Below are positions 18,387 through 26,952 of a DNA stretch of 64,000 bases, one piece after another. The notes below the pieces were generated by a model, which worked only from the letters and a program-made list of their open reading frames with translations, was not told where the DNA came from and ran no database searches. Source of the DNA: Planotetraspora thailandica (GTDB lineage Bacteria; Actinomycetota; Actinomycetes; Streptosporangiales; Streptosporangiaceae). The position numbers and the translations under genes are program-made. Every line of letters begins with the position of its first letter. Position 1 is the stretch's first letter. The DNA lies in NCBI RefSeq assembly GCF_016863335.1, contig NZ_BOOR01000003.1, positions 1 to 64,000 on the forward strand. The letters run 5' to 3'.

Positions 18387-19640
18387 ACGAGACGTTTGAT
18401 TGCGACTCCTATTCTCGCGATGGCGATTACGTTGGCGGCGGGTGCGGCCCCCGCGACGGCTTCCAGTGACCTGGCGATCCGGTCGATCAACGTAAAACCC
18501 GGCAGCCCCGTGGTGGGGCCCTCCGGCTCCGTCAAGGTGGTGATCGAGGTCGTCGCCCGGGGCGCGACCTCCGTCGCCGTCGTCCTCGAGCCGGGTCGCA
18601 CGGGCCCGGTGAACTCCGGTGGTCCGAGGGTTCCGGCGGCTCCCGAGATCACGCCGCCGCTCGCCCCGCCCCGGCCCCCTGCTCAGCCGCCGGTTCGGCC
18701 GCCTGTTCGGCCGTCCGCTCAGGCCCCGGCCCCGCTTCCCGCCCCGGTTCCGCTCCCGATCCCGATGCAGGGGCCGGCTCCGGCGCAGAACCCGGCGCAG
18801 AATCCGGTCCAGGGCCCGGCGCAGAATCCGGCGCAGGGCCCGGCGCAGAATCCGGCGCAGGGCCCAGCGCAGAACCCGGTGAAGAGCCCAGCGCAGAACC
18901 CGGTGAAGAGCCCAGCGCAGAACCCGGTGAAGAGCCCAGCGCAGAACCCGGCGCAGCAACCGGCCCAACTTCCCGCGGCCCAGGCTCCCGCTCAGGCGCA
19001 CGTGCCGCACCCCGCCCCGGCGTCGACCCCTGGGCACGCCCCCGCGCAGACTCCTGCGCAGGCTCCTGCGCCCGCGACCGCTCCGGGCGCCCCGTGGGGC
19101 ACACCCGCCCCGCGTCCCGCCGGAGCGGCGGCGCCGCCCTGGACGCGCCCGGCGGTCCGCGGTCTCCCCATGTCCACGACGAGCGCGAACCGCAGCCGCT
19201 CGGAGTGGGAGACCTGGATGTTCCTGCCGGAGAAGCCGCTGTCGCGGTGGTACCCGAGCGGACAATGGACGGTCACGGCCACCGCGAGGGATGCGACGGG
19301 AGCCGTCGCCGTCTCCCGCACCATGTTCTTCCTCAAGCGGGAGACCACGCTCGAAGGGGTGAACGTCGTACGGCAGGCGGGGGGTGTCCGCGTCACGGGG
19401 ACGTTGCTGCGCGTCGATCCGCTCGGCCGGGTCGACTACCGGCCGTTCCCCGGCCAGCCGGTCGTCCTGCGCTTCCGGCCCGCCGGTTCCCAGATCTGGC
19501 GCACGATGAGAACCACCGTCACCGACAGGAACGGATGGTTCGCCGGACGCCTCAACGGGCAGGGCGACGGGCTCTGGCGTGCGGAGTATGCGGGCACCAG
19601 GCACTACGCCGGTGACATCAGTGCCGATAGAAACCCATAA
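18384..19640 (+). CDS. Secreted Pro/Ala/Gln-rich repeat protein with C-terminal Ig-like domain
   Basis: A 418-residue exported protein. A Sec signal peptide occupies about residues 1-27 (MTRRLIATPILAMAITLAAG, cleavage near ATA-SS). A short beta domain follows, then a Pro-rich region (about 85-245) with tandem repeats of eight residues such as AQNPVKSP and AQNPAQGP. A C-terminal domain of about 170 residues (WETWMFLPEKPLSRWYPSGQ, TVTATARDATGAV) has an Ig-like or bacterial surface-domain look. It is probably cell-wall associated, with the repeats as a wall-spanning spacer. A longer open frame upstream reads through array A and is not believed. No sortase signal is seen. Confidence 0.75.
   Translation: MTRRLIATPILAMAITLAAGAAPATASSDLAIRSINVKPGSPVVGPSGSVKVVIEVVARGATSVAVVLEPGRTGPVNSGGPRVPAAPEITPPLAPPRPPAQPPVRPPVRPSAQAPAPLPAPVPLPIPMQGPAPAQNPAQNPVQGPAQNPAQGPAQNPAQGPAQNPVKSPAQNPVKSPAQNPVKSPAQNPAQQPAQLPAAQAPAQAHVPHPAPASTPGHAPAQTPAQAPAPATAPGAPWGTPAPRPAGAAAPPWTRPAVRGLPMSTTSANRSRSEWETWMFLPEKPLSRWYPSGQWTVTATARDATGAVAVSRTMFFLKRETTLEGVNVVRQAGGVRVTGTLLRVDPLGRVDYRPFPGQPVVLRFRPAGSQIWRTMRTTVTDRNGWFAGRLNGQGDGLWRAEYAGTRHYAGDISADRNP
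18776..18960 (+). repeat. Intragenic 24-bp tandem repeats coding AQNPxxxP
   Basis: Tandem 24-base units, each with GCGCAGAA(C/T)CCGG, code the repeats of the secreted protein. Two or three consecutive units are nearly identical at DNA level (the AQNPVKSP copies at about 18868-18939), so length variation by slippage is likely. Confidence 0.75.
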
Positions 19641-19691
19641 ACCGCGATAAATCAACCCATGCGCCGATAAACCGCATAAATCGCCGCAAGG

Positions 19692-19723
19692 AAATGCCCG
19701 ATCCCGCCAGGGGTCGGGCATTT
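19692..19723 (+). terminator. Rho-independent terminator after the secreted-protein gene
   Basis: AAATGCCCGA (19692-19701) pairs with TCGGGCATTT (19714-19723). The stem ends in a T run, 50 bases after the stop codon. The remaining gap to 19896 holds A/T-rich GATAAACCGC-like direct repeats and no gene. Confidence 0.7.
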
Positions 19724-19896
19724 CATCGTCTCTCTCGTGAAATTTCCAGACTTGTACGGCTTTCGCCGACGCGATTCACGATTAAAAGCCAAACATCCGG
19801 CGGTCATGGCCTCCGAATATCGATGCCCCGCGTCCATAGTGAGGTGAGCCCGGGACTCGAACCACCCGGCTCCCGAGGACGACCGTGGGGGTACCG

Positions 19897-20547
19897 ATGA
19901 TCCGCCTGCTGCTCGCCGAGGACATGCATCTGATCCGCAAGGCACTGATCGCCCTGTTGTCCTGCGAGGACGACATCGAGGTCGTCGCGGACACCGCACA
20001 AGGGGAGGAGATCGTACGGCTCGCCTGCCTGCGCCGCCCCGACGTGGCGCTGGTCGACATCGGCATGCCCGGCATCGACGGGCTCACCGCGGCCGCCGAA
20101 CTGCGCCGGCGATTACCCGCCTGCAAGACGGTGATCCTCACCGGACTCGGCACCCCACTTGCCCTGCGGCGGGCTCTGGACGCGGGCGTCCGGGGATTCG
20201 TCGTCAAGGACGCCCAGCCCGCCCACCTCATCGACTGCATCCGCCGGGTGCACCGCGGCGAGCGGGTCGTCGATCCCGAACTCGCCGCCGCCGTGCTCGA
20301 CGCGGACGCCAACCCGCTGACGGCCCGCGAGCTCGACATCCTGGAGACCGCCGCCGCAGGTGCCACCGTTGGCGAGATCGCCGAACGGCTCTCGTTGTCA
20401 CCGGGAACCGTCCGCAACTACCTGTCCCGCATCCTGACCAAGACGGGAGCACGTTCCCGGGTCGAGGCGATCCAGATCGCCTCGGAGTCAGGCTGGCTGT
20501 GGCCGGCGCGGGAGATCGGCATCCTGCGCTACCGGCCCCGCAGATAG
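19897..20547 (+). CDS. NarL/DesR-type response regulator of the lanthipeptide locus
   Basis: A 216-residue response regulator. The receiver domain has acidic residues in LLAEDMH, phospho-acceptor Asp in ALVDIGMPGIDG and Lys in FVVKDAQPAHL. The LuxR-type HTH (about 145-200) has LTARELDILETAAAGATVGE, IAERLSLSPGTVRNYLSRI and KTGARSRVEAI. The start ATG follows GGGGG by six bases; a GTG at 19885 is possible. The natural partner is the DesK-like kinase at 27184-27906 on the far side of the cluster. The gene ends 60 bases inside the convergent ABC transporter gene, so the two messages are antisense at their 3' ends. Confidence 0.85.
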   Translation: MIRLLLAEDMHLIRKALIALLSCEDDIEVVADTAQGEEIVRLACLRRPDVALVDIGMPGIDGLTAAAELRRRLPACKTVILTGLGTPLALRRALDAGVRGFVVKDAQPAHLIDCIRRVHRGERVVDPELAAAVLDADANPLTARELDILETAAAGATVGEIAERLSLSPGTVRNYLSRILTKTGARSRVEAIQIASESGWLWPAREIGILRYRPRR

Positions 20548-22266
20548 CGGTTGACGGCCCGCCCAGTGGCCGACCAGATCGGCGTACAGCGGCGAGGCGG
20601 CCGTCAGCTCCTCGTGCGTCCCCAGCCGGACGCGGGAGCCGTCCATCACCAGCACGCGCCGTGCCCGCGCCGCCGAGGAGATCCGGTGGGCGACCACGAT
20701 GAGCGTGCCTCCGCGCGCGGCGAAGGCCGCCTCGGCCCGCGCCTCGGCGGCCGGATCAAGGTGACAGGTGGCCTCGTCGAGCACGACGAGCCGGGCGGGG
20801 GAGAGATATGTCCTGGCCAGCGCGATCAGCTGACGTTCACCGGCCGACAGCTCCGCCGGGTCGATGACCGTGTGAGAGCCGTACCTTTCCGCCACACCGG
20901 CCAGCCCGAACACGGCGACCGCCTCGTCGACCTCCGCCTCGGTCGCGTCAGGCGCGAGGTAGGTCAGGTTGTCGACGAGGACGGCGCGGAAGACGTAGGC
21001 CTCCTGCGGGATCAGCGCCCGTGAGCGCTCCTCGGCCTCCGCCGCGGGGACGCCGCCGATCGTCACCGCGCCCTCCGACGGCCGCAGCACACCGGCGACC
21101 AGCCCGGCGAGCGTCGACTTGCCGATGCCGCTCGGCCCCACGACCGCGAGGTGCTCGCCCTCCGGCACGACCAGATCGAGGCCGTCGATCACCGGCTCGG
21201 CGGCGGGGCCGTAGGCGAAGGCGACCCCGCGCAGCTCCAGTCCCGCGCCTTCGGGCGGCCGCCGCGGCCCCGCCACCTCGTACGGCACGGCGCCACCGAG
21301 GATGCGGTCGAGCGTGACCGCCAACCGTACGCCGCTGACGCCGAGGCCCTGGACGAGCCCGGCCAGGGCGGGGGTGAGCGACTGCATGACGTAGGTGAGC
21401 GAGCCGAGCACGACGCCCGCCGTCACCCCCCGGCCGAGCAGCCAGGGCGTGGCGCCCAGGAGCAGCAGGATCGGCAGCCAGCCGCCCAGGGCGAGCGCCA
21501 GCGTCCGGGCGGCCGTGACCCGGGCGAGCGCGCGGGCGGCCCGCGCCTGCGCCGCGACGTCGCGTCCCACGGCGGCGGCGACCCGCGGCTCCGCCCCGCA
21601 GGCCACGACGTCGCGCAGCCCCTCCGCCATGGCGGCGACCGACGCCGACACGTGCTCGTCGGCCACGATGAAGCCGCGCTGCCGGCGGGCCAGCGCGGGC
21701 AGGGACGCGAGGAACGACACCAGGCCGAGCAGCACCGGCGTCAGCACCAGGGGCAGGACCGCAGGAGCGAGCGTCGCCATGCCCAGTGCGACGCCGGCCA
21801 GCGTGAAGACGAACGACCTGACCACCGTGATGATCGCCGCCAGGGCGTCTCTCGCGAGCTCGACCTGGTGATTCATGCGGGCGACCGCCGACGTGTCGCC
21901 GCCCCCGAGGACACCCGACCCAGCGCCCGAGTCCACGACAGGGCCGGCCCCGAGACCGGAGACGGCGCGGGAGACCACGTGTGTCAGCAGATCGTCGCGG
22001 AAGGGCTCGACCACGGCCGCGATGCCGAGCAGGATCTGCCGCGCCGCGACGGCCGCGACCAGCCACCCGGCGGCGAGCACCCCCAGCCACGCCAGCCCGG
22101 TGACGGGCCGCCCCGCGGCGAAGCCCTCGTCGATCGCCCGCGCGACCGCGTGCCCGGCGGCGAACGCCGGCACGACCTCGGCCACCGACCAGGCGGCCAG
22201 GCGCACGATCACCCGGGGCTCCCGCAGCAGAGCCCGGCGAAGCAGGCCCCCCGCAGCCCCCCTCAT
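20488..22266 (-). CDS. ABC half-transporter 2 of the lanthipeptide cluster
   Basis: A 592-residue permease-ATPase fusion. Membrane helices fill about the first 320 residues. The ATPase has Walker A GPSGIGKSTLAG, a signature region degenerate to LSAGERQLIALAR (canonical LSGGQ) and Walker B LVVLDEATCHLD. It starts at ATG 22266, overlapping the stop of the upstream transporter gene (ATGA), so the two are cotranslated and probably form a heterodimeric exporter. It lacks an N-terminal C39 peptidase, as is usual in class III lanthipeptide loci, where leader removal is done elsewhere. Confidence 0.85.
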   Translation of the reverse strand: MRGAAGGLLRRALLREPRVIVRLAAWSVAEVVPAFAAGHAVARAIDEGFAAGRPVTGLAWLGVLAAGWLVAAVAARQILLGIAAVVEPFRDDLLTHVVSRAVSGLGAGPVVDSGAGSGVLGGGDTSAVARMNHQVELARDALAAIITVVRSFVFTLAGVALGMATLAPAVLPLVLTPVLLGLVSFLASLPALARRQRGFIVADEHVSASVAAMAEGLRDVVACGAEPRVAAAVGRDVAAQARAARALARVTAARTLALALGGWLPILLLLGATPWLLGRGVTAGVVLGSLTYVMQSLTPALAGLVQGLGVSGVRLAVTLDRILGGAVPYEVAGPRRPPEGAGLELRGVAFAYGPAAEPVIDGLDLVVPEGEHLAVVGPSGIGKSTLAGLVAGVLRPSEGAVTIGGVPAAEAEERSRALIPQEAYVFRAVLVDNLTYLAPDATEAEVDEAVAVFGLAGVAERYGSHTVIDPAELSAGERQLIALARTYLSPARLVVLDEATCHLDPAAEARAEAAFAARGGTLIVVAHRISSAARARRVLVMDGSRVRLGTHEELTAASPLYADLVGHWAGRQPLSAGPVAQDADLPRRPQPA

Positions 22267-24038
22267 GACGCCCCCTGGAAGACCGCCCGGTAATCCGGGT
22301 CGTTCCACAGCGACTCGTGCGTGCCGTGCGCCCTGACCCTGCCGCCGTCCAGCCAGACGACCTGGTCGGCCCGGGCCGCCGTCGCCACCCGGTGGGTCAC
22401 GATCAGCCGGGTGCGCCCGGCCAGGGAGCCGGTGAGCGCACGGCTCACCTGACGCTCGGTCACCGTGTCGAGGCTCGACATGGCGTCGTCCAGGATGAGC
22501 ACCCGCTCGGCCTGGGCGAACGCCCGGGCCAGGCCGACCCGCTGCACCTGGCCGCCCGACATCGGGGCCCCGGAGAGGGGCGTTCCGTACCCGCCGGGCA
22601 TCAGCCGGATGAACGCGTCGGCGCATGCCGCCTGTGAGGCCGCCCGAACCCGTCCGGCGGCCGAGCGCCACCCCGGCCCGATGCCGCCGGAAGACGGCAG
22701 GCCGTTCCCGGGGCTCGTGCCGTCGCGGCGCTCCGGAGGCAGCCCGAACCCGATCGCGTCGCCGAGCGTCGCGCCGAGCAGCACCGGCCGTTCGAACGCG
22801 TAACCGATCGCCCGCCGCAGATGCTCGCGCCCGATCTGCGGCAGCGGGACGCCGTCGAGCAGCACCGACCCCACGTCCGGGTCGAGCAGCCTGCCCGCCA
22901 CCGCCGCGAGCGACGACTTGCCCGAGCCGGACCTGCCGACCACCGCCACGCAGCATCCGCCCGGCACCACCAGATCGACGTCGCTCAACAAGGGCGAGCC
23001 GTTCACGCGCACGCTGACCCGGCGCAGTTCGAGCCGCCCGCGTCCCTCCGCCGGGCGGCGGGAGCCGTACGGCAGGGCGGGCTCGGCCAGCAGCCGGTCG
23101 ATGCGCCGGGCGGCCGACCGTGCCCGCGCGAGCCTGCCGGCGTAGCCGACGGCCGACCCGAGACCGGCGCCGAGCACGGCGTAGCGGGCGCTCGCCAGCA
23201 ACTCGCCCATCGAGAGGTGGCCGCCCGCGAGCCTGAGCCCGCCCACCGCCAGCACGGCCGTCTCGAGCAGCGGGATCACCACCGCGGCCTGGACACCTGC
23301 CCGCGCATGCAGCCGCCACAATGACAGCCCGTGCTCGCGCAGCCGGGGAAGCGGTGCGAGCACGCGGTGCACCTCCTGGTCCTGCGTGCCGGCCGCGATG
23401 ATGGTCCGCGCCCCGGCGAGCGCGCCGACCAGCCGGGCCGCGATCTCGGCCTGGGCCTCCTGGTAGCCGGAGGCCGCGACCGTGGTCTTGTGCATGAACG
23501 CCCGCACGACCCCCAGCACGACCAGCAGACCGGCGGTCAGCGTGGCCCCCAGCAGCGGATCGATGAGCACGAGGGCCACGACGCTTCCCGCGGACGGGAT
23601 GACGAGCGAGGCGGCGGTGACGACGGCCTCCGGCCCGCGAGCCGCCTCCTCCACGTTCACCCCCGCACGCGTCACCAGGTCGCCGGTCGTGAAACGCCTG
23701 GTCGTCGTGGTGCCGGCGGCGAGGACACGCGCGGTGACACGGCGGCGCAACCACTGCGCCGCCTCCGCCCCGCTCACGCCGGACGCCAGCACGCCGAGCA
23801 CGTCGCACGCCACGACCAGCGCCACCAGCCAGGCCACGAACACCACGGCGGCGGGCACGCTCGCATTCGGTGCCGCACCGGACACAGGCGTACCGGTGAG
23901 AGCGTCGAGCGCCCGGCCGAGCGCCATCGGGAGCAGCAGCTCCGCCGCAGCCCCGGCGAGCGCGGTGAAGGCGAGCAGCACGAGCCAGCGTCCGCTGTGC
24001 CGTGCGGCCCTGGCGATGAGCGCGTCCGCCGTTGACAC
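22263..24038 (-). CDS. ABC half-transporter 1 of the lanthipeptide cluster
   Basis: A 591-residue permease-ATPase fusion starting at a GTG with GGGAGG six bases upstream. Six helices span about residues 15-300 (first LVLLAFTALAGAAAELLLP). The ATPase has Walker A GRSGSGKSSLAA, signature MSGGQVQRVGLAR and Walker B VLILDDAMSSLD, where Asp replaces the catalytic Glu after Walker B. A degenerate site in one half is typical of heterodimeric exporters. With the next gene it likely exports the modified lanthipeptide, like RamA/RamB of the SapB system. Confidence 0.85.
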   Translation of the reverse strand: MSTADALIARAARHSGRWLVLLAFTALAGAAAELLLPMALGRALDALTGTPVSGAAPNASVPAAVVFVAWLVALVVACDVLGVLASGVSGAEAAQWLRRRVTARVLAAGTTTTRRFTTGDLVTRAGVNVEEAARGPEAVVTAASLVIPSAGSVVALVLIDPLLGATLTAGLLVVLGVVRAFMHKTTVAASGYQEAQAEIAARLVGALAGARTIIAAGTQDQEVHRVLAPLPRLREHGLSLWRLHARAGVQAAVVIPLLETAVLAVGGLRLAGGHLSMGELLASARYAVLGAGLGSAVGYAGRLARARSAARRIDRLLAEPALPYGSRRPAEGRGRLELRRVSVRVNGSPLLSDVDLVVPGGCCVAVVGRSGSGKSSLAAVAGRLLDPDVGSVLLDGVPLPQIGREHLRRAIGYAFERPVLLGATLGDAIGFGLPPERRDGTSPGNGLPSSGGIGPGWRSAAGRVRAASQAACADAFIRLMPGGYGTPLSGAPMSGGQVQRVGLARAFAQAERVLILDDAMSSLDTVTERQVSRALTGSLAGRTRLIVTHRVATAARADQVVWLDGGRVRAHGTHESLWNDPDYRAVFQGAS

Positions 24039-24101
24039 GGGTTGCCTCCCTGCGACGGGCCGCTGAACGGTCCCCGGACAGAAACTCGTGACGGAAAAGA
24101 G

Positions 24102-24128
24102 CCTGGGCGGCCACGGGGGCCGCCCAGG
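24102..24128 (-). terminator. Hairpin terminator/attenuator between precursor and transporter genes
   Basis: CCTGGGCGGC (24102-24111) pairs perfectly with GCCGCCCAGG (24119-24128). On the minus strand it is followed by CTCTTTT. It would stop most transcripts after the precursor gene and let only part continue into the exporter genes, giving excess precursor. Confidence 0.65.
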
Positions 24129-24193
24129 TCTGTCGTGCTAATCGTCATCAGCCTCCGCGGTCACCGCCGCTGCGGCGACCGGCCCCGCGGTCG

Positions 24194-24328
24194 TCAACCG
24201 CAGAGCAGGCTGAGGCTGCTGTTCTCGTGCGGGGTGCAGGCCAGCAGGCTCAGGTTGCTGCCGCCGCCACCGTGACCGTGGCCGTGACCACCGGGCGTCT
24301 CCAGGGTCTGGAGGTCGAGAAGTGCCAT
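24194..24328 (-). CDS. Class III lanthipeptide precursor (SapB-like), 44 residues
   Basis: A small gene found by reading the minus strand; AAGGAGGTG lies six bases before the ATG. The leader begins MALLDLQTLE, matching the conserved LLDLQ helix that docks class III precursors to LanKC (RamS, LabA). A His/Gly stretch (TPGGHGHGHGGGG) follows, then a core with two labionin-type motifs: SNLSLLAC (Ser-x2-Ser-x3-Cys) and SSLSLLC (Ser-x2-Ser-x2-Cys), ending in Cys-Gly. This predicts two carbacyclic labionin or lanthionine rings, like SapB. The alternating His run is unusual for this family. The ATG overlaps the TAA of the synthetase gene (TAATG), so translation is coupled. High confidence by motif and context. 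Confidence 0.9.
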   Translation of the reverse strand: MALLDLQTLETPGGHGHGHGGGGSNLSLLACTPHENSSLSLLCG

Positions 24329-26952
24329 TACGAACACCTCCTTCCACTGCTCGTCGGGATGGTGCACCCGGCCGGCTCACGCAGGGGCCCCTGCGCCCGC
24401 AGCCATCCGGGGGGCTCGAAGAAGGGGAGATGCACCGGCTGGTCGTGCAGCACGGTGCCGAGTGCGAGCAGCACTCCTGCGCTCCCCGTGGCGAGGTCCA
24501 TCGACAGCCGGAGCAACTGGGCTCCGGGGAAGGCCAGGCCGTCCCTGTAAGGCAGCTCGTGCCAGGCCAGGCGTGCGACCTGCGCCGCCGCCTCGGTGCG
24601 GTCGTGGACCGGGTCGGCACCGAGACAGGCGATCATTCCGGCGCGTCCGGCGAACAGGCCCGGCTGGATGAAGTACGGCAGCGTGCCGACCGGGCGGATC
24701 GCGTCGAGGAATTCGCGGAACGCTTCGTCGTTCCGGTGCGCGAGGAAGCGGGCCAGCACCAGGCCGATGCCCGCCGATCCCTCGTCGAGGTACGGATTGG
24801 TCCGCCAGCCCTGCTGCACCTGGAGTTGCCCGTCGTCTCTGCGCACGCACCGCCGCAGGTCCTGCCGCAGGGCGGTCGCGGCCACATCGAGCAGCCGGTC
24901 GTCGCCGGTGCGCTCGTAGACGTGCAGGAACATGAGCGCGACCCCGGCCGAGCCGTACATCAGACCGGCGTGCGGGTGCACGCCGCCGCTGATCTCGGGC
25001 ACGTCGCCGGGGCCGCCGAGCCGGCCGGCCGCCGACTCCGCCATCAGCAACGCCTGCTCGAGCAGCGTCGCGTCGCCCGTCACGTCGTGGAAGTGGAGCA
25101 GGGTGAGCGCGACTCCGGCGATGCCCTGGTAGAGGCTCAGATCGAGGCGCTCCCAGCCCGCGCGGTCACGTGGCCGGGACCGTTCCAGCACGTCGAGCGC
25201 GTCGTCGCGGCGGCCCAGCCCGTCCAGAGCCCAGGCCACGCCCAGCGATCCGTTGTAGAACCCGATGCCGGCCTCGGGGTCGGCGGCATGCGCGACCAGC
25301 CAGTCCTCGTGTTCGGGGAAGCGGCCCGCGCCCGCGGCCCGCAGCGCGTGCAGCACGCCGGCGGCCCCGTTGGCGAGGCTGACGCCGCCGCCGGGCTGGA
25401 ACTGCACGATGTCGCCGGGGAACAGCCGGTCGTCACGCTCGGGCGTCGCGCTCGCGAGGATCGCCACGGTGACGGATTCGCGGATGGCGGGCCAGCTCGC
25501 GGCAAGCGCGCTCGCCGGGGGCTGCTCCACCGGCCGGGGCGGCTCGTGCCCCAGGATCGTCCGTACGGCGCCGCCGATCAGGCCGGGCGGCACGGGGAAG
25601 GTCTCCTCGATCAACCGGCCGAGCTGGACCACCTTGGGCCGATGGAGCGGCAACATCATCGTGGCCATCGGGGCGAACATGCCGAGGTGGAGGCAGGCCA
25701 GCGCGTACTCGTCGGCTTCGACGCCTAATCGGTCCGGCGGCGGGACGAAACCGGGATCGGCCAGCGTCGGGCGCCTGCGCTCCTCCACCGGTGAGGCGAC
25801 CTCGAAGTCGATGAGCACCACACGGTCCCCGTCGACCAGCACGTTGAACGGGTGGAGGTCGCCGAAGACCACGCCGCGTTCGTGCAGGGACGCGACCGCG
25901 CGGCGCACGCCCTCCAGCATGCCGGCGGCCCACCGCGTGTAGTCGGCGAGCATCTCATCGGTGTGGTCGGCCCTGGTCAGGGGGTGCTTCTGCGCGACGA
26001 GCCGGCTCAGTGCCGTGCCGTCCACGTGCTCCATGACCAGGAAGTGGTGCTCCCCGACCGTGACGTGGTCGAGCAGGGCGGGCACGGCGTCCAGACCGGC
26101 GAGGCGCTCCATGGCGGCGGCTTCGTGGCGCAGGCGGGTGACCGCGTCACGACCGGCCGCGTCGAGGCCCGCGTGCGGGCGCGCCTCCTTGAGCACGACC
26201 TTCTCGCCCGTGCGCACGTCATGCCCCAGGTAGACGCCGCCGCCGTTGGAGAAGTGCAACACGCCGTCCACCGCGTACGGCAGACCGTCAATGGTGACGG
26301 CTCCCCGGGCCGCCAGGTGCGGCTCGAGGAACTCCGGCAGGCGCACCCAGGCGGGCAGGGAGAAGGCGGGGCCGCGCACGTCGGGCACGAGCTCGCCTCG
26401 GTCGTTCTCGATCGCGAGGACGCGCTCGCCGCTCTCGCTCACGCAGTGCCGCTCGGCGAACCCGCCGTACCGCACGTAGAGGGGGCCGTCGCCGTACCGC
26501 AGGTCGCTCAGGATGTACGGCCCGGCCACGCCCTGGAGGATCCCGGACAGCTCCTTGAGCACCAGCTCCAGCTGCGCGTCGTCCACCGGGTAGACGGTCA
26601 CGAGCTTGCCGCTCGAACCCCGGCCGGCGTATTTGGAGTTGCGGCTCACCATCACGCGGCGGCCCCGGAGGAACTTGAACGCGAGCGAATGGGCGACGCA
26701 GTAGTCCCATACGGCCGCCAGCACCTGGTCGGTCTGCTCGGCCCGGGAGGAGACGTGGATCTTCCATCCCTGCTGGGGCAGGCGCACCCCCGGCGGCGCG
26801 TAATGCAGCCAGGTGTCGGTCGCCACGTGGTCCCAGCCCTCGGGCACCGGCGTGCCGGCGATGGCGAAGTCCGGATGCTCCGCGCGTTTGCGCTCAAGGC
26901 TGTCGTAGAAGAAAGGATCCGCGAGGCAATAAATCTCATACGCGTTAATCAC
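24328..26952 (-). CDS. Class III lanthionine synthetase LanKC (RamC-like)
   Basis: An 874-residue three-domain enzyme: an N-terminal lyase-like domain (about 1-200, opening INAYEIYCLADPFFYDS), a Ser/Thr kinase domain (Gly loop about 236-245, Lys in VVLKEARP, catalytic loop GVVFGDLHPFNVLV about 361-374, DFE at about 382-384) and a LanC-like cyclase domain from about 500. The cyclase lacks the Cys and Cys-His-Gly zinc ligands of class I, II and IV enzymes, which puts it in class III. It phosphorylates core Ser residues, eliminates phosphate and closes rings. GTG at 26952 follows AAGGGGA; an upstream ATG frame (to 27033) is not supported. The precursor gene follows directly. Confidence 0.92.
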   Translation of the reverse strand: MINAYEIYCLADPFFYDSLERKRAEHPDFAIAGTPVPEGWDHVATDTWLHYAPPGVRLPQQGWKIHVSSRAEQTDQVLAAVWDYCVAHSLAFKFLRGRRVMVSRNSKYAGRGSSGKLVTVYPVDDAQLELVLKELSGILQGVAGPYILSDLRYGDGPLYVRYGGFAERHCVSESGERVLAIENDRGELVPDVRGPAFSLPAWVRLPEFLEPHLAARGAVTIDGLPYAVDGVLHFSNGGGVYLGHDVRTGEKVVLKEARPHAGLDAAGRDAVTRLRHEAAAMERLAGLDAVPALLDHVTVGEHHFLVMEHVDGTALSRLVAQKHPLTRADHTDEMLADYTRWAAGMLEGVRRAVASLHERGVVFGDLHPFNVLVDGDRVVLIDFEVASPVEERRRPTLADPGFVPPPDRLGVEADEYALACLHLGMFAPMATMMLPLHRPKVVQLGRLIEETFPVPPGLIGGAVRTILGHEPPRPVEQPPASALAASWPAIRESVTVAILASATPERDDRLFPGDIVQFQPGGGVSLANGAAGVLHALRAAGAGRFPEHEDWLVAHAADPEAGIGFYNGSLGVAWALDGLGRRDDALDVLERSRPRDRAGWERLDLSLYQGIAGVALTLLHFHDVTGDATLLEQALLMAESAAGRLGGPGDVPEISGGVHPHAGLMYGSAGVALMFLHVYERTGDDRLLDVAATALRQDLRRCVRRDDGQLQVQQGWRTNPYLDEGSAGIGLVLARFLAHRNDEAFREFLDAIRPVGTLPYFIQPGLFAGRAGMIACLGADPVHDRTEAAAQVARLAWHELPYRDGLAFPGAQLLRLSMDLATGSAGVLLALGTVLHDQPVHLPFFEPPGWLRAQGPLREPAGCTIPTSSGRRCS

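Noticed and set aside
19844-19863. tRNA-like T-arm (GGTTCGAGTCCCGGG on the minus strand)
   Set aside because: The T-stem bases do not pair, no acceptor or anticodon arms are found around it, and no CCA follows, so it is neither a tRNA nor a convincing attachment site.
20488-24114. Single 1208-codon minus-strand protein
   Set aside because: Its first half is out of frame with the real ABC transporter gene at 22263-24038; only the second half (from 22266) codes for a protein.
24322-25728. 468-codon plus-strand open frame over the LanKC gene
   Set aside because: Antisense shadow; LanKC domains are unmistakable on the minus strand.
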